The translations under genes were made by a program, and so were the position numbers. From the NCBI RefSeq assembly GCF_004765785.1, contig NZ_SBIT01000010.1, forward strand, positions 62,001 to 126,000: a DNA stretch of 64,000 nucleotides, written 5' to 3'. Below are positions 8,977 to 16,613 of the stretch, one piece after another. Every line of letters starts with the position of its first letter. Position 1 is the first letter of the stretch. Under the pieces are notes generated by a model, which was given only the letters and a program-made list of their open reading frames with translations, had not been told where the DNA came from and did no database searches. This stretch comes from Halorussus ruber. GTDB lineage: Archaea; Halobacteriota; Halobacteria; Halobacteriales; Haladaptataceae.

Positions 8977-9169
8977 CGGTCGCGCCTTAGAGTTCGCGGG
9001 GGATAACGATGGCGCGTCGGTCCTGCGAGGTACGAAGCACGAGGCTCGGAGAAGCAATCAGAATCGAAAATCCGGCACTCGAAACGTAGCCGTCGGCTCT
9101 CGTTAGCACGCGGACGCCCGACAGACAGGCCGTCGGCGCTCGTCTCGGTGTTGTCGCGTGTCGCTCGTC

Positions 9170-9568
9170 TCAGTTCTCGGCCGCGACGGTCTGCTGTTCG
9201 TCGTACTTGTCGCGGAACTCCTGCAACAACTGGCCCATCTTGGCGTACCAGTCGTTGAGCATCCGCTGCATGTCGTCGGCGACCTCGTCGGGGTCGGTCG
9301 GCCGGTAGACGTGGTAGTAGCCGCCCTGTTCGTAGTTGACCTGTTCCTTCTGGACGAACCCGGTCTGGAGGAGTCGCTGGATGGCTCGGTAGGCCGTCGA
9401 GCGTTCGCGGTCCACTCGCTCGGCCACCTCGTCGATGGTCAGCGGCTCCTCGGTCTCGACGAGCGCCTGAAAGCACTCGCGGTCGAGTTCTTTCAGGCCG
9501 TGGATGCACTCGAGCAGTCCCTCACATTCCATGTCCTTCTGCAGGTATTCGGCCATCGAGTCTGTCAT
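9170..9568 (-). CDS. Helix-turn-helix transcriptional regulator of the sulfur island
   Basis: A 132-residue protein with a winged HTH: LTIDEVAERVDRERSTAYRAIQRLLQTGFVQKEQVN at ~43-80, followed by a tyrosine-rich wing (YEQGGYYHVYRP) and a C-terminal helical region. It resembles TrmB/MarR-like HTH proteins that accompany sulfur-transport genes in haloarchaea. It lies next to, and in the same direction as, the TauE exporter gene, with its own promoter (AAAGGGTTTGCAT region at 9601-9613). It may bind the GTATTGC sites found at nearby promoters. Confidence 0.72.
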   Translation of the reverse strand: MTDSMAEYLQKDMECEGLLECIHGLKELDRECFQALVETEEPLTIDEVAERVDRERSTAYRAIQRLLQTGFVQKEQVNYEQGGYYHVYRPTDPDEVADDMQRMLNDWYAKMGQLLQEFRDKYDEQQTVAAEN

Positions 9569-9663
9569 TTTCTTAGTGATTGGTATGAACTACGCCCCTA
9601 AAAGGGTTTGCATGATTCGTACACAACTATGATTCACGATTCGAGATTCGCCGATAGCGGGCG

Positions 9664-10632
9664 TCAGTCGCCCGCCGCGGCGACGGCCTTCTCGTGGCGG
9701 AGTTCCGAAATCGTCGTGTAGATGACGGCTCCGGCCACCAGCAGTGCCGATCCGAAGATGAGTACGATGCTCACCGTACTCAACACCTCGATACCGTAGG
9801 TGGTGCCGATTTCCTTCGCGGCGACGGCGACGCTCCCGCCGATGAGCATCGCGGCGAAGTAGCCCTTGATGTCGCCCTCGTCCACGATGTTGGTCGCGGC
9901 GGACCCGACGCGAGCGCCGAGCGTACTCCCTGCGAGGAGCGAGGCCACGACCGGGAGCGCGACGTTACCGGCTTGGGCGTACCGGAAGGCACCGAACCCG
10001 CCCGAGATGGTGATTTGGAACACGTCGGTTCCGACCGCCACCGCGGCGGGCACGCCGAGGCCGTACATCATCGCGGGCATCAGCAGGAAGCCCCCGCCGA
10101 CCCCGAGGAAGCCCGACAGCACGCCGACGAACAGCGCGATGGCCATCGTCAGCCACAGCGACACTTCGCCGCCGCCCGTCAGCGAGATGTGGGGCGGCAC
10201 GTCGAAGTCCTGAATCATCCGAGCGACCGGGTGGAGTTCGTCGGTGTCCTCGGAGCGCGCGTCCCGGAGGACGAAGATGCCGACCGCGCCGAGCATGAGG
10301 ACGTAGGCGATGCTGACGACCGTGTCGGCGAACCCGAGTTCGCTCAGCGCGTCCACGAAGGTCTTGCCGACCTCGATACCGGCGGTCATCCCCAGTATCA
10401 TGATGCCGCCGAGTTTGTAGTCGACCTGTCCGTGGTCGCGGTGCTTGAGCGCCGCGATGAACGAGGTCCCGAAGACGAACGCGAGGCCGGTACCCACCGC
10501 GGTCTGGGAGCCGTAGCCCATCACCAGCAGCGCGGGCGTCACCAGGAAGGACCCGCCCATCCCGAAGAATCCGAACAGGATTCCGATGAGCAGGCCGAAC
10601 CCGATGAAGATGGTGATTACAGTCGGGTCCAT
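9664..10632 (-). CDS. TauE/SafE family sulfite/organosulfonate exporter
   Basis: A 322-residue membrane protein with two homologous halves. Each half carries the TauE motif: GFFGMGGSFLVTPALLVMGY (~20-40) and GFLGVGGGFLLMPAMMYGLG (~175-195). About eight hydrophobic helices are evident. Members export sulfite, sulfonates or sulfolactate, or take up sulfur compounds. Its ATG follows the stop of the small DUF7512-like gene after two bases, indicating coupling. It belongs to the sulfur island. Confidence 0.88.
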   Translation of the reverse strand: MDPTVITIFIGFGLLIGILFGFFGMGGSFLVTPALLVMGYGSQTAVGTGLAFVFGTSFIAALKHRDHGQVDYKLGGIMILGMTAGIEVGKTFVDALSELGFADTVVSIAYVLMLGAVGIFVLRDARSEDTDELHPVARMIQDFDVPPHISLTGGGEVSLWLTMAIALFVGVLSGFLGVGGGFLLMPAMMYGLGVPAAVAVGTDVFQITISGGFGAFRYAQAGNVALPVVASLLAGSTLGARVGSAATNIVDEGDIKGYFAAMLIGGSVAVAAKEIGTTYGIEVLSTVSIVLIFGSALLVAGAVIYTTISELRHEKAVAAAGD

Positions 10633-10634
10633 GA

Positions 10635-10784
10635 TTAGCTTCCAGTCACTGCCTCGGTCAATGCCGGGCCAGCGACTCGCTCGAGCGCCGTGTACACCAG
10701 GTTCAGCACGAGTGCCTCACCGATGACAGCGGCCACGATGGCCGCCGCCTGTGCGTTTCCGGAGAGGGATTCGATTCCGAACAT
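10635..10784 (-). CDS. Small single-helix membrane protein (DUF7512-like), TauE partner
   Basis: A 49-residue protein, MFGIESLSGNAQ followed by an alanine/valine-rich helix (AAAIVAAVIGEALVLNLVYTAL) and a short tail. Its stop is 2 bp from the tauE-like start. Haloarchaeal genomes frequently place a similarly short protein (DUF7512, from memory) directly ahead of TauE-type exporters, suggesting an accessory subunit. It is readily missed because of its size. Confidence 0.75.
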   Translation of the reverse strand: MFGIESLSGNAQAAAIVAAVIGEALVLNLVYTALERVAGPALTEAVTGS

Positions 10785-10786
10785 GG

Positions 10787-10846
10787 TTACACCGTCTCTC
10801 GTCCGCGAGTTCGTTCAGTTGGTTCAGTCGGCTGTGCGTGTGTCAT
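10787..10846 (-). CDS. Possible 19-residue upstream ORF of the TauE operon
   Basis: An ATG at 10846 opens a 19-codon frame that stops 2 bp before the DUF7512-like start. Product: polar, Thr/Glu/Arg-rich, no hydrophobic stretch. A TATA-like sequence lies at about 10851-10868, so the transcript may be leaderless at this ATG. The reading frame could be a coupling or leader peptide, or simply fortuitous. Evidence is only positional. Confidence 0.3.
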   Translation of the reverse strand: MTHAQPTEPTERTRGRETV

Positions 10847-10873
10847 AGTTGTTATCCTAATTGGGTTTATCAT

Positions 10874-10881
10874 GCAATACC
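10874..10881 (-). promoter_or_regulatory. GTATTGC half-site upstream of the TauE operon
   Basis: Minus strand reads GGTATTGC just upstream of the TATA-like region. The same heptamer occurs at the tusA promoter and inside the palindrome upstream of the rhodanese gene at 13101, suggesting a shared regulator. Confidence 0.4.
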
Positions 10882-10927
10882 GTTTTCGCCTGTTTCGGTT
10901 CGTGACGTGTGGGATACATGGAGGAAA

Positions 10928-11404
10928 TTAGTCGGCGTTTGCCGCCGCCGTGGCGTTGTCTTCGCTTCGGTACGTCCGCCAGAGGCCCTGGGCGTACGCG
11001 CCGAGGAACATCCCTCCGATGGCGAGCAGAATTGGGTAGTTCCCGATTCCGAGGCTGGCGTAGGCCGCGCCCGGGCAGATGCCCGAGACGCCCCAGCCGA
11101 CGCCGAAGATGACCCCGCCCGTCAGGACGTTCCGGTCGAAGGACTTCAGGCGTCGCGCGTAGGGGCGCCCGGTCAGGGGGGCTTTGTCGAGGAAGTTGAC
11201 CCCGATTGCGAACGCGGTGCCCGCGACGACCGAGCCGGTGCCCAGCACGAACAGCAGGCCGAAGTCCTCGAACTGGAGGAAGTTCAGCACGACTTCGGGC
11301 CGGGCCATGTGGCTCAGGCCGAGGCCGAAGCCGAACACCAGCCCGCCTGCCACGACGAGGGGCAGGAACAGGGGATGTCGGTCCTGTCCTTCGGTCCCGC
11401 TCAT
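10928..11404 (-). CDS. YeeE/YedE family transporter, second half-protein
   Basis: A 158-residue membrane protein with four or so hydrophobic helices and the conserved cysteine motif GVSGICPGAAYAS near residue ~108-120, typical of YeeE/YedE (thiosulfate/sulfur) transporters. In this lineage the transporter is split in two; the other half is encoded immediately upstream and overlaps by 4 bp (ATGA). The conserved Cys likely relays sulfur across the membrane, as proposed for TsuA. Confidence 0.85.
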   Translation of the reverse strand: MSGTEGQDRHPLFLPLVVAGGLVFGFGLGLSHMARPEVVLNFLQFEDFGLLFVLGTGSVVAGTAFAIGVNFLDKAPLTGRPYARRLKSFDRNVLTGGVIFGVGWGVSGICPGAAYASLGIGNYPILLAIGGMFLGAYAQGLWRTYRSEDNATAAANAD

Positions 11405-11886
11405 GGCGTCACCCCCAGCGCCTGCATCACTTGAGCGGTCACGATGGCGACGGCCAGGAAGGTGGCCACGTTGACCAGCGAAGTCGGTGCCACCGACCCG
11501 ACGCCGCAGATGCCGTGGCCGGAGGTACAGCCCTTCCCGATTCGGGTGCCGACGCCGACGAGGAGTCCCCCGCCGAGGAGCCGCCACCACGAGACGCTGG
11601 TGGTCCAGCCGAAGTCACCGAACGCCAGCGCGTAGATTGCGGCCCCGGCGACGATGCTCAGCGTGAACGCGACCCGCCAGTCGCGGGACATGACGTACTT
11701 CGCGCGGTTGAACCGCGGCACGTCCGAGACGTACGACAGCGTGGACTCGAAGAACGTGCTCGCCCCTGCGGGAATGGCGGTGCCGAGGTAGATGGCGGCG
11801 GTGCCCAGTCCGATGAGCGCCCCGCCGATGGCGTACCGCCAGATGCCGTGGGGGAACAGTTCCCCGAACGTTACGAGTGGTTCCAT
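11401..11886 (-). CDS. YeeE/YedE family transporter, first half-protein
   Basis: A 161-residue membrane protein carrying the second YeeE signature GKGCTSGHGICGVG at ~122-135 with two cysteines. Several transmembrane helices flank it (AIGGALIGLGTAAIYLGTAIPAG; VAFTLSIVAGAAIYALAF). It is in an operon with the rhodanese/MBL protein upstream (24-bp gap) and overlaps the second half downstream. Together they form a sulfur-compound importer. Confidence 0.86.
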   Translation of the reverse strand: MEPLVTFGELFPHGIWRYAIGGALIGLGTAAIYLGTAIPAGASTFFESTLSYVSDVPRFNRAKYVMSRDWRVAFTLSIVAGAAIYALAFGDFGWTTSVSWWRLLGGGLLVGVGTRIGKGCTSGHGICGVGSVAPTSLVNVATFLAVAIVTAQVMQALGVTP

Positions 11887-11910
11887 GTGGGTATCTTAGA
11901 TTTGGTCACT

Positions 11911-13101
11911 TTAGTCGCTGGTCATCGCGTCCGAACTGGCCGCGCAGTTGTTCGGACCGAGTTCCAGCTCGAATGCTTCTTCGTCGGTCTGTTCTTCCTG
12001 TCCGAGGTTGGTCGCAATGACCTCCTCGTAGTTAGCGGGGCGCGGGGGCATGTCCGAGAGGACGAGTTCGACGAACTCGTCTTCGTCCATCGTCAGCGCG
12101 TCCATCTTCTCGGTGAGGTTGCCGATGGTCTCGGTGTAGGTGCCGTCCTCGCGGGTGTCGGCCGCGTCGCTGAAGTGCGCGCCGCCGACGACCACGTCGT
12201 CGTCGAGCGTGAGGATGCGCTCCTGCAGGGACTCGTAGAGCTGGCGGGCCGCGTCGGGCGCGCCCTCGTCGCCGCCTTCGAGGTCCGGTCGGGCGACGCT
12301 CTCGGCGAACAGGCCGTCTCCGGTCAGGAGGACGGCGTCGTCCACGAGGTAGGAGGTCATGCCCGAGGTGTGACCGGGCGTGAACACCGTCTCGATTTCC
12401 ACGTCGCCGACCGCAAAGGTGTCGCCGTCCTCAGCCGAGGTGACTGCGTCGTCGTAGGTGACGCCGCGGTCGATTGCGGCCGCCGGGAGGACGCCCTCGA
12501 CGCCCTCGTCGGCGAGGGCACGGACGCCGGAAACGTGGTCGGCGTGGACGTGCGTGTCGATTGCGTACTTCAGGTCGGCACCGAGCGCGCGAGCGTCCTG
12601 CTGGTAGGTATCGGTGAACGCTCGCAGGGGGTCGATGACTGCGGCCTCGTCGCCGGAGACGACGAGGTAGCTCATACACCCGCTGGAGGGGCGCTGGTAC
12701 TGCGCGACCGTGGCGTCGGTGTCCGCGTCGATCTCCTTGTACTCGAACACGCGCGCCCAGCCCTGCATCCCGTCTTCGAGGTAGGCGGCGTCGTAGCCGC
12801 GCTCGACGAGTTCGCCAGCGACGTACTCGCTGGACTTGCCCTTCGCGCACAGCGTCACGATTTGCTGGTCGTCGGGCAACTGCTCGAAGACCTCCTCGTC
12901 GGGCTCGCCCGCGAGGAAGTCGAAGTAGGGGACGTTGAGGCTCTCGACGTTCTCGCCGTCGATGGCCCACTCCTCTACGTCTTCCGCGGTGCGGTTGTCG
13001 AGGAGGAAGACCTCTTCGCCCGCGTCGATGTTCTCTTTCAGCGTTTCTGCCGCGATGCCCTCGACCTCCACGTCGGGGGTCGGGAACTCTGAGTCAGTCA
13101 T
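11911..13101 (-). CDS. Rhodanese / metallo-beta-lactamase fusion (persulfide dioxygenase-like)
   Basis: A 396-residue two-domain protein. The N-terminal rhodanese domain (~12-120) has the active-site loop VTLCAKGKSS (Cys ~85). The C-terminal MBL domain (~130-340) has THVHADHVSG (the HxHxDH metal motif), FTPGHTSGM and LLTGDGLF. The tail ends ELGPNNCAAS, a cysteine-containing end shared with the paralogue at 14363. The family oxidises persulfides or handles sulfane sulfur. It is the first gene of the YeeE operon, behind a GTATTGC palindrome. Confidence 0.87.
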   Translation of the reverse strand: MTDSEFPTPDVEVEGIAAETLKENIDAGEEVFLLDNRTAEDVEEWAIDGENVESLNVPYFDFLAGEPDEEVFEQLPDDQQIVTLCAKGKSSEYVAGELVERGYDAAYLEDGMQGWARVFEYKEIDADTDATVAQYQRPSSGCMSYLVVSGDEAAVIDPLRAFTDTYQQDARALGADLKYAIDTHVHADHVSGVRALADEGVEGVLPAAAIDRGVTYDDAVTSAEDGDTFAVGDVEIETVFTPGHTSGMTSYLVDDAVLLTGDGLFAESVARPDLEGGDEGAPDAARQLYESLQERILTLDDDVVVGGAHFSDAADTREDGTYTETIGNLTEKMDALTMDEDEFVELVLSDMPPRPANYEEVIATNLGQEEQTDEEAFELELGPNNCAASSDAMTSD

Positions 13102-13145
13102 TACGAGTTAACCTAATCGGACGCATCCTCATAAGGGTTTGCATA

Positions 13146-13159
13146 GTATTGCGCAATAC
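13146..13159. promoter_or_regulatory. Perfect palindrome GTATTGCGCAATAC upstream of rhodanese/YeeE operon
   Basis: A 14-base perfect palindrome lies just upstream of the TATA-like element (around 13128-13139, minus strand) of the operon starting at 13101. Its half-site GTATTGC recurs at the tusA and TauE promoters. The likely binder is the HTH regulator at 9170-9568 or another sulfur-responsive factor. Confidence 0.55.
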
Positions 13160-13341
13160 GAACAACACCGATTCGTCGGTCGTTCGACGGTTCTCGCGTC
13201 GAAATCGCCCCTCCAAGGCGGTCGAGAACCGGTCTGAAGCGAGAAAATCCGACTTGGAGCGAGTAAGTCTACTTCCACGTGCGCGCCTCGCGCTCGGTAC
13301 TACGCGCCCACCGATTGTTCGATTTGCACAAGAACCAACAA

Positions 13342-13373
13342 CCTTTTATCCCGGCAACCGGTATTGCTCGGTA
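13342..13373 (+). promoter_or_regulatory. tusA: tusA promoter with GTATTGC site
   Basis: A TATA-like CCTTTTATCC (13342-13351) is followed at 13361-13367 by GTATTGC, close to the expected transcription start. Occupancy there would repress. The remaining 13160-13341 gap holds no supported gene. Confidence 0.45.
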
Positions 13374-13405
13374 CACACAAGATAGAACATTGGTGTTCCC
13401 ACAAA

Positions 13406-13651
13406 ATGAGTGAAGCATACGACGTTACCGAGACTCTCGACGTGAAAGGACAGTCCTGCCCAATGCCCGTCGTCAAGTCCAAGCAGGCGGCTGACGACCT
13501 CGCGGAAGGCGAAGTGCTGGAGGTCGTTTCGACCGACTCCGGCAGCATGAGCGACATCAAAGGTTGGGCGAACACGACCGACGGCGTCGAACTCCTCGAC
13601 CAGGAGGAGGGCGACGACATCTACAAACACTACGTTCGCAAGACCGAATAA
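13406..13651 (+). CDS. tusA: Sulfurtransferase TusA family protein
   Basis: An 81-residue protein with the TusA signature LDVKGQSCPMPVVKSKQA, including the CPxP motif (Cys ~16) that carries persulfide sulfur. TusA relays sulfur between rhodaneses, DsrE-type proteins and biosynthetic targets. It starts at ATG 13406, since the upstream in-frame codons overlap the promoter. The DsrE-like gene follows after 1 bp, so the two are co-translated. Confidence 0.92.
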   Translation: MSEAYDVTETLDVKGQSCPMPVVKSKQAADDLAEGEVLEVVSTDSGSMSDIKGWANTTDGVELLDQEEGDDIYKHYVRKTE

Positions 13652-13652
13652 A

Positions 13653-14237
13653 ATGAGTACGGACACTCCACAGAGTCCCGACCCCGCCGCGAACGCGGAG
13701 GACGTTGCGGACCTTCAGGCCCGCATCGACGAGCTAGAGGAAGAGCTGTCGGCCGTAAAGTCCGACTCGGACGACGGCCAGAAGAAGATGACCATCATCG
13801 CCACGAAGGGTACCTTCGACATGGCGTACCCGCCGCTCATCCTCGCCAGCACCGCCGCGGCGTTCGGCTGGGACGTGGTGGTCTTCCACACGTTCTGGGG
13901 ACTCGACATCCTCCACGAGGAGAAGTCGAAGAACCTCAAGATGAGCGCGGTCGGCAACCCGAGCATGCCGATGCCCAACGCCATCGCCTCGCTTCCGTTC
14001 ATGGACTCGATGGCGACCAAGATGATGGAGAAGAAGATCGACGAGCAGGGCACCGCGACCATCGAGGAACTCATCGAGATGTCGCTGGACACGGGCGTGG
14101 ACCTCCAGGCCTGCCAGATGACGATGGAACTGATGGACTACGAAGAAGACGAGATGTACGACGACGTGACGACCGGCGTCGGCGCGGCCACCGCGCTCGA
14201 ACACATGGCCGACGCCGACATCCAGTTGCTGATCTAA
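13653..14237 (+). CDS. DsrE/DsrF/DrsH-like family protein (DsrE2 type)
   Basis: A 194-residue protein with a ~45-residue acidic, coiled-coil-like N-terminal extension (LQARIDELEEELSAV) before the DsrE fold. The fold shows KMTIIATKGTFDMAYPPLILASTAAAFGWDVVVFHTFWG, NPSMPMPN, and LQACQMTMELM with the putative sulfur-accepting cysteine (~149). DsrE2 proteins pair with TusA and rhodanese in sulfur trafficking. It follows tusA directly and is closed by a hairpin terminator. Confidence 0.88.
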   Translation: MSTDTPQSPDPAANAEDVADLQARIDELEEELSAVKSDSDDGQKKMTIIATKGTFDMAYPPLILASTAAAFGWDVVVFHTFWGLDILHEEKSKNLKMSAVGNPSMPMPNAIASLPFMDSMATKMMEKKIDEQGTATIEELIEMSLDTGVDLQACQMTMELMDYEEDEMYDDVTTGVGAATALEHMADADIQLLI

Positions 14238-14282
14238 TTTTCGGCCCCGTTCGCCCACTTCGGGCGCTGGCATTCCTACCCG

Positions 14283-14315
14283 AGACCGCCTCACCGCGGT
14301 CTTGTACCCTTTTTC
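14283..14315 (+). terminator. Hairpin terminator after tusA-dsrE
   Basis: AGACCGC pairs with GCGGTCT around a 6-base loop, followed by TTGTACCCTTTTT. It lies 45 bp beyond the DsrE-like stop. Confidence 0.55.
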
Positions 14316-14362
14316 GCAGTGGCAATTACGGTTAAGGCCGCGCGTGTCGAGAGTCACACGAC

Positions 14363-15508
14363 ATGCCAGCGAAAGTGACTCCTCGGCGATTGGCCGACAT
14401 GCTCGACAGCGGCGAGGACGTCCTCCTGCTCGACACGCGCCCCGACGAGAGCTACGAGGCGTGGCACGTCCGGGGTGCGAAACACTTCCCGTTCAGTAGC
14501 GACGACTCGCTGACCGACGACCAGAAGTCCGAACTCGACTCGCTCGCGGACGGCCACGACCGAATCGTGACCATCTGCGCGAAAGGCATCTCCTCGGACC
14601 ACTTCGCCGAGGAGATGAGCGACGCGGGATTCGAGGACGTGGCGGTCGTCACGGGCGGGATGGAGGCGTGGAGTCAGGTCTACGACACAGTCACCATCGA
14701 CACGCCCGGAAGCGCCGAAATCGTCCAAGTCCAGCGCCGGTCGAAGGGGTGTCTGGGCTACGTCGTCGCCGACCCCGACGCCGGAGAGGCCGCCGTCGTG
14801 GACCCGACTCGCCACACCTCGGAGTTCGACGCCGTCGCCGACGAGCGCGACTGGGAGATTACCCACGTCTTCGACACGCACGTCCACGCCGACCACGTCT
14901 CGGGCGGGCGAGACCTCGCCGAGGAGGTCGGTGCACCCTACCACTTGAGCGAAGCCGCCGAAGACCGAGACGTGAACTACGAGTTCACGCCGCTCGAACG
15001 CAACGCGGTGGTCGAAGTCGGCGACGTGGCCCTCAAGGCGGTGCGCGCGCCCGGCCACACCACCGAGATGGTCAACTACCTCGTCAACGACGAGGCCGTC
15101 CTGACCGCCGACACCCTCCACGTCGGGTCGGTCGGCCGCACGGAACTGGAGTTCGGCGACGAGGAGGCTGGAAAGGGGGCCGAGATGCAGTACGAGTCGC
15201 TCCACCGCACGATTCTGGCCGAACCCGACAGTCTGGTCGTCCTGCCGGGCCACGTCAACGTCACCAGCGAGGGCGAGTTCGAACACGGCGACCCGGGCGA
15301 CCCCATCTGCGCGACCGTCGGCGAGGCCCGGACCGAGTACGACCTCCTCCAACTGAGCGAAGACGAGTTCGTAGAGCGCCTCACCTCCGGCGACCACGAG
15401 AAACCGCCGAACTACGAGCGCGTCATCGCCATCAACCGCGGCGAGGAGTCCGTCGAGACGCAGGAGGCGACCGAACTGGAGATGGGGCCGAACCGCTGTT
15501 CGGCCTGA
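14363..15508 (+). CDS. Second rhodanese / metallo-beta-lactamase fusion
   Basis: A 381-residue paralogue of the protein at 11911. Rhodanese domain ~1-110 with VTICAKGISS (Cys ~75); MBL domain ~120-330 with THVHADHVSGG, APGHTTEM and VLTADTLHVG, then a GHVNVTSEGEFEHGDPGD block. Both paralogues end with a PxNYExVIAxN motif and a short tail with a single Cys (MGPNRCSA here). It has its own promoter (GGTTAAGGC at ~14331). Likely sulfane-sulfur or persulfide processing. Confidence 0.87.
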   Translation: MPAKVTPRRLADMLDSGEDVLLLDTRPDESYEAWHVRGAKHFPFSSDDSLTDDQKSELDSLADGHDRIVTICAKGISSDHFAEEMSDAGFEDVAVVTGGMEAWSQVYDTVTIDTPGSAEIVQVQRRSKGCLGYVVADPDAGEAAVVDPTRHTSEFDAVADERDWEITHVFDTHVHADHVSGGRDLAEEVGAPYHLSEAAEDRDVNYEFTPLERNAVVEVGDVALKAVRAPGHTTEMVNYLVNDEAVLTADTLHVGSVGRTELEFGDEEAGKGAEMQYESLHRTILAEPDSLVVLPGHVNVTSEGEFEHGDPGDPICATVGEARTEYDLLQLSEDEFVERLTSGDHEKPPNYERVIAINRGEESVETQEATELEMGPNRCSA

Positions 15509-15719
15509 GAACCCCGAAAGCCGCAGAAAGCCGCCGAGAGAAGCCCGCCCGCCGTTTTCACTCGACTGACTCGCGGGGCCGGTTTTCGTCCTCTCACCTG
15601 CTTAAACTGGATATCGGTATAGAAAATATTTCTTTCACGCAATCTGCGGACTTTCCAGAAGCCGGAGGAGAGCCGGCGAACCCTCTGTTTTCGGCCCCAT
15701 CCGTCGATTTCACTGCTCC

Positions 15720-16613
15720 TCACCGAACCAGCAAATCCAACTGGTGTGCGCAGTAGACCAGCCTCCCGGCCTCGATTTGGTCGCGCCGCCGGGCGGCCCA
15801 ATCGGCGACGCGGTCGGAATCCAGTCCTTCGTCTTCGACCGCCCCGCGGACCATCTCCACGATGCAGTCGAGGAAGTAGGCCTCGTCGGCTGGGTAGCCA
15901 TCGCCGCGCGGCCGAACCACCCAGTCGGACCCGCCCGCCGCGAGGACCTCGCCCTCCTCTGGCGCGAGCGAGAGGAGGTGGCGGCCCGCCCTGCTGTCGC
16001 CTCCGGCGTCGATGTGGTCGTGGAAGGCGTCGAGGAGACGCTCCTCGAAGTCGGAGTCTGGGTCGGAGTCGGCTCCCGGCTCGAAAATCGTCCCGCCGTC
16101 GAAGGTGATGGGGCAGTAGGCCAGTCCGCCGGGCGCGAGGACGCCGCGAAAAGCCGCGAGCGCGTCGGCCGGGTCCACCAAATCCACGAAGGCGTGGGCG
16201 ACCACGAGGTCGAACTCCCGGTCGGTCGCCGCGAGGAAGTCGAAGGCGTCGGCGGTCCGGAACTCGACTTCGGCGCGGCGTCGCCCGCGTGAGCAGATAA
16301 TGGAGTCCTTCGCGCGCGCCCGCCTGACCGCGAACCCGCGCGGAACTGCCCACGCGGGCAGTCGGGCGCGCGCGGACGCGACGTTATCCTCTCGGAGGTC
16401 GAGCGCGGTGTAGCGCACGCGGTCCGGAAGCCACGATTGGTCGAGGAACCTCGTGAGCGTCGCGCCGATGCCCGCGCCGACTTCGAGGACGCGCAGAGGG
16501 GCGCGGGATTCGTCGCGCTTGCGGAGTTCGTCGGCGAGTCGGGCCTCGACGCGGCGGTTCAGCGCCCGGTCGTCCACGGTCCGCTTGGCCGAGAGGTACC
16601 GCTGGAAGTTCAC
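15720..16613 (-). CDS. SAM-dependent methyltransferase, last gene of the PTPS operon
   Basis: A 297-residue protein with motif I VLEVGAGIGATLTRFLD, motif II YTALDLRED and the later FDLVVAHAFVDLVDP. The GTG start at 16613 overlaps the TGA of the glycosyltransferase (GTGA), so it is translationally coupled. Small-molecule acceptor likely, given partners encoding a glycosyltransferase and a PTPS-like enzyme. The region 15509-15719 beyond it contains AT-rich sequence but no gene. Confidence 0.75.
   Translation of the reverse strand: MNFQRYLSAKRTVDDRALNRRVEARLADELRKRDESRAPLRVLEVGAGIGATLTRFLDQSWLPDRVRYTALDLREDNVASARARLPAWAVPRGFAVRRARAKDSIICSRGRRRAEVEFRTADAFDFLAATDREFDLVVAHAFVDLVDPADALAAFRGVLAPGGLAYCPITFDGGTIFEPGADSDPDSDFEERLLDAFHDHIDAGGDSRAGRHLLSLAPEEGEVLAAGGSDWVVRPRGDGYPADEAYFLDCIVEMVRGAVEDEGLDSDRVADWAARRRDQIEAGRLVYCAHQLDLLVR

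Noticed and set aside
11206-13092. Long plus-strand frame opposite the rhodanese and YeeE genes
   Set aside because: Antisense shadow; the minus-strand genes carry intact catalytic and cysteine motifs.
13149-13385. 79-codon plus-strand frame between the two sulfur operons
   Set aside because: It covers the promoter elements of tusA, is very basic and has no haloarchaeal composition.
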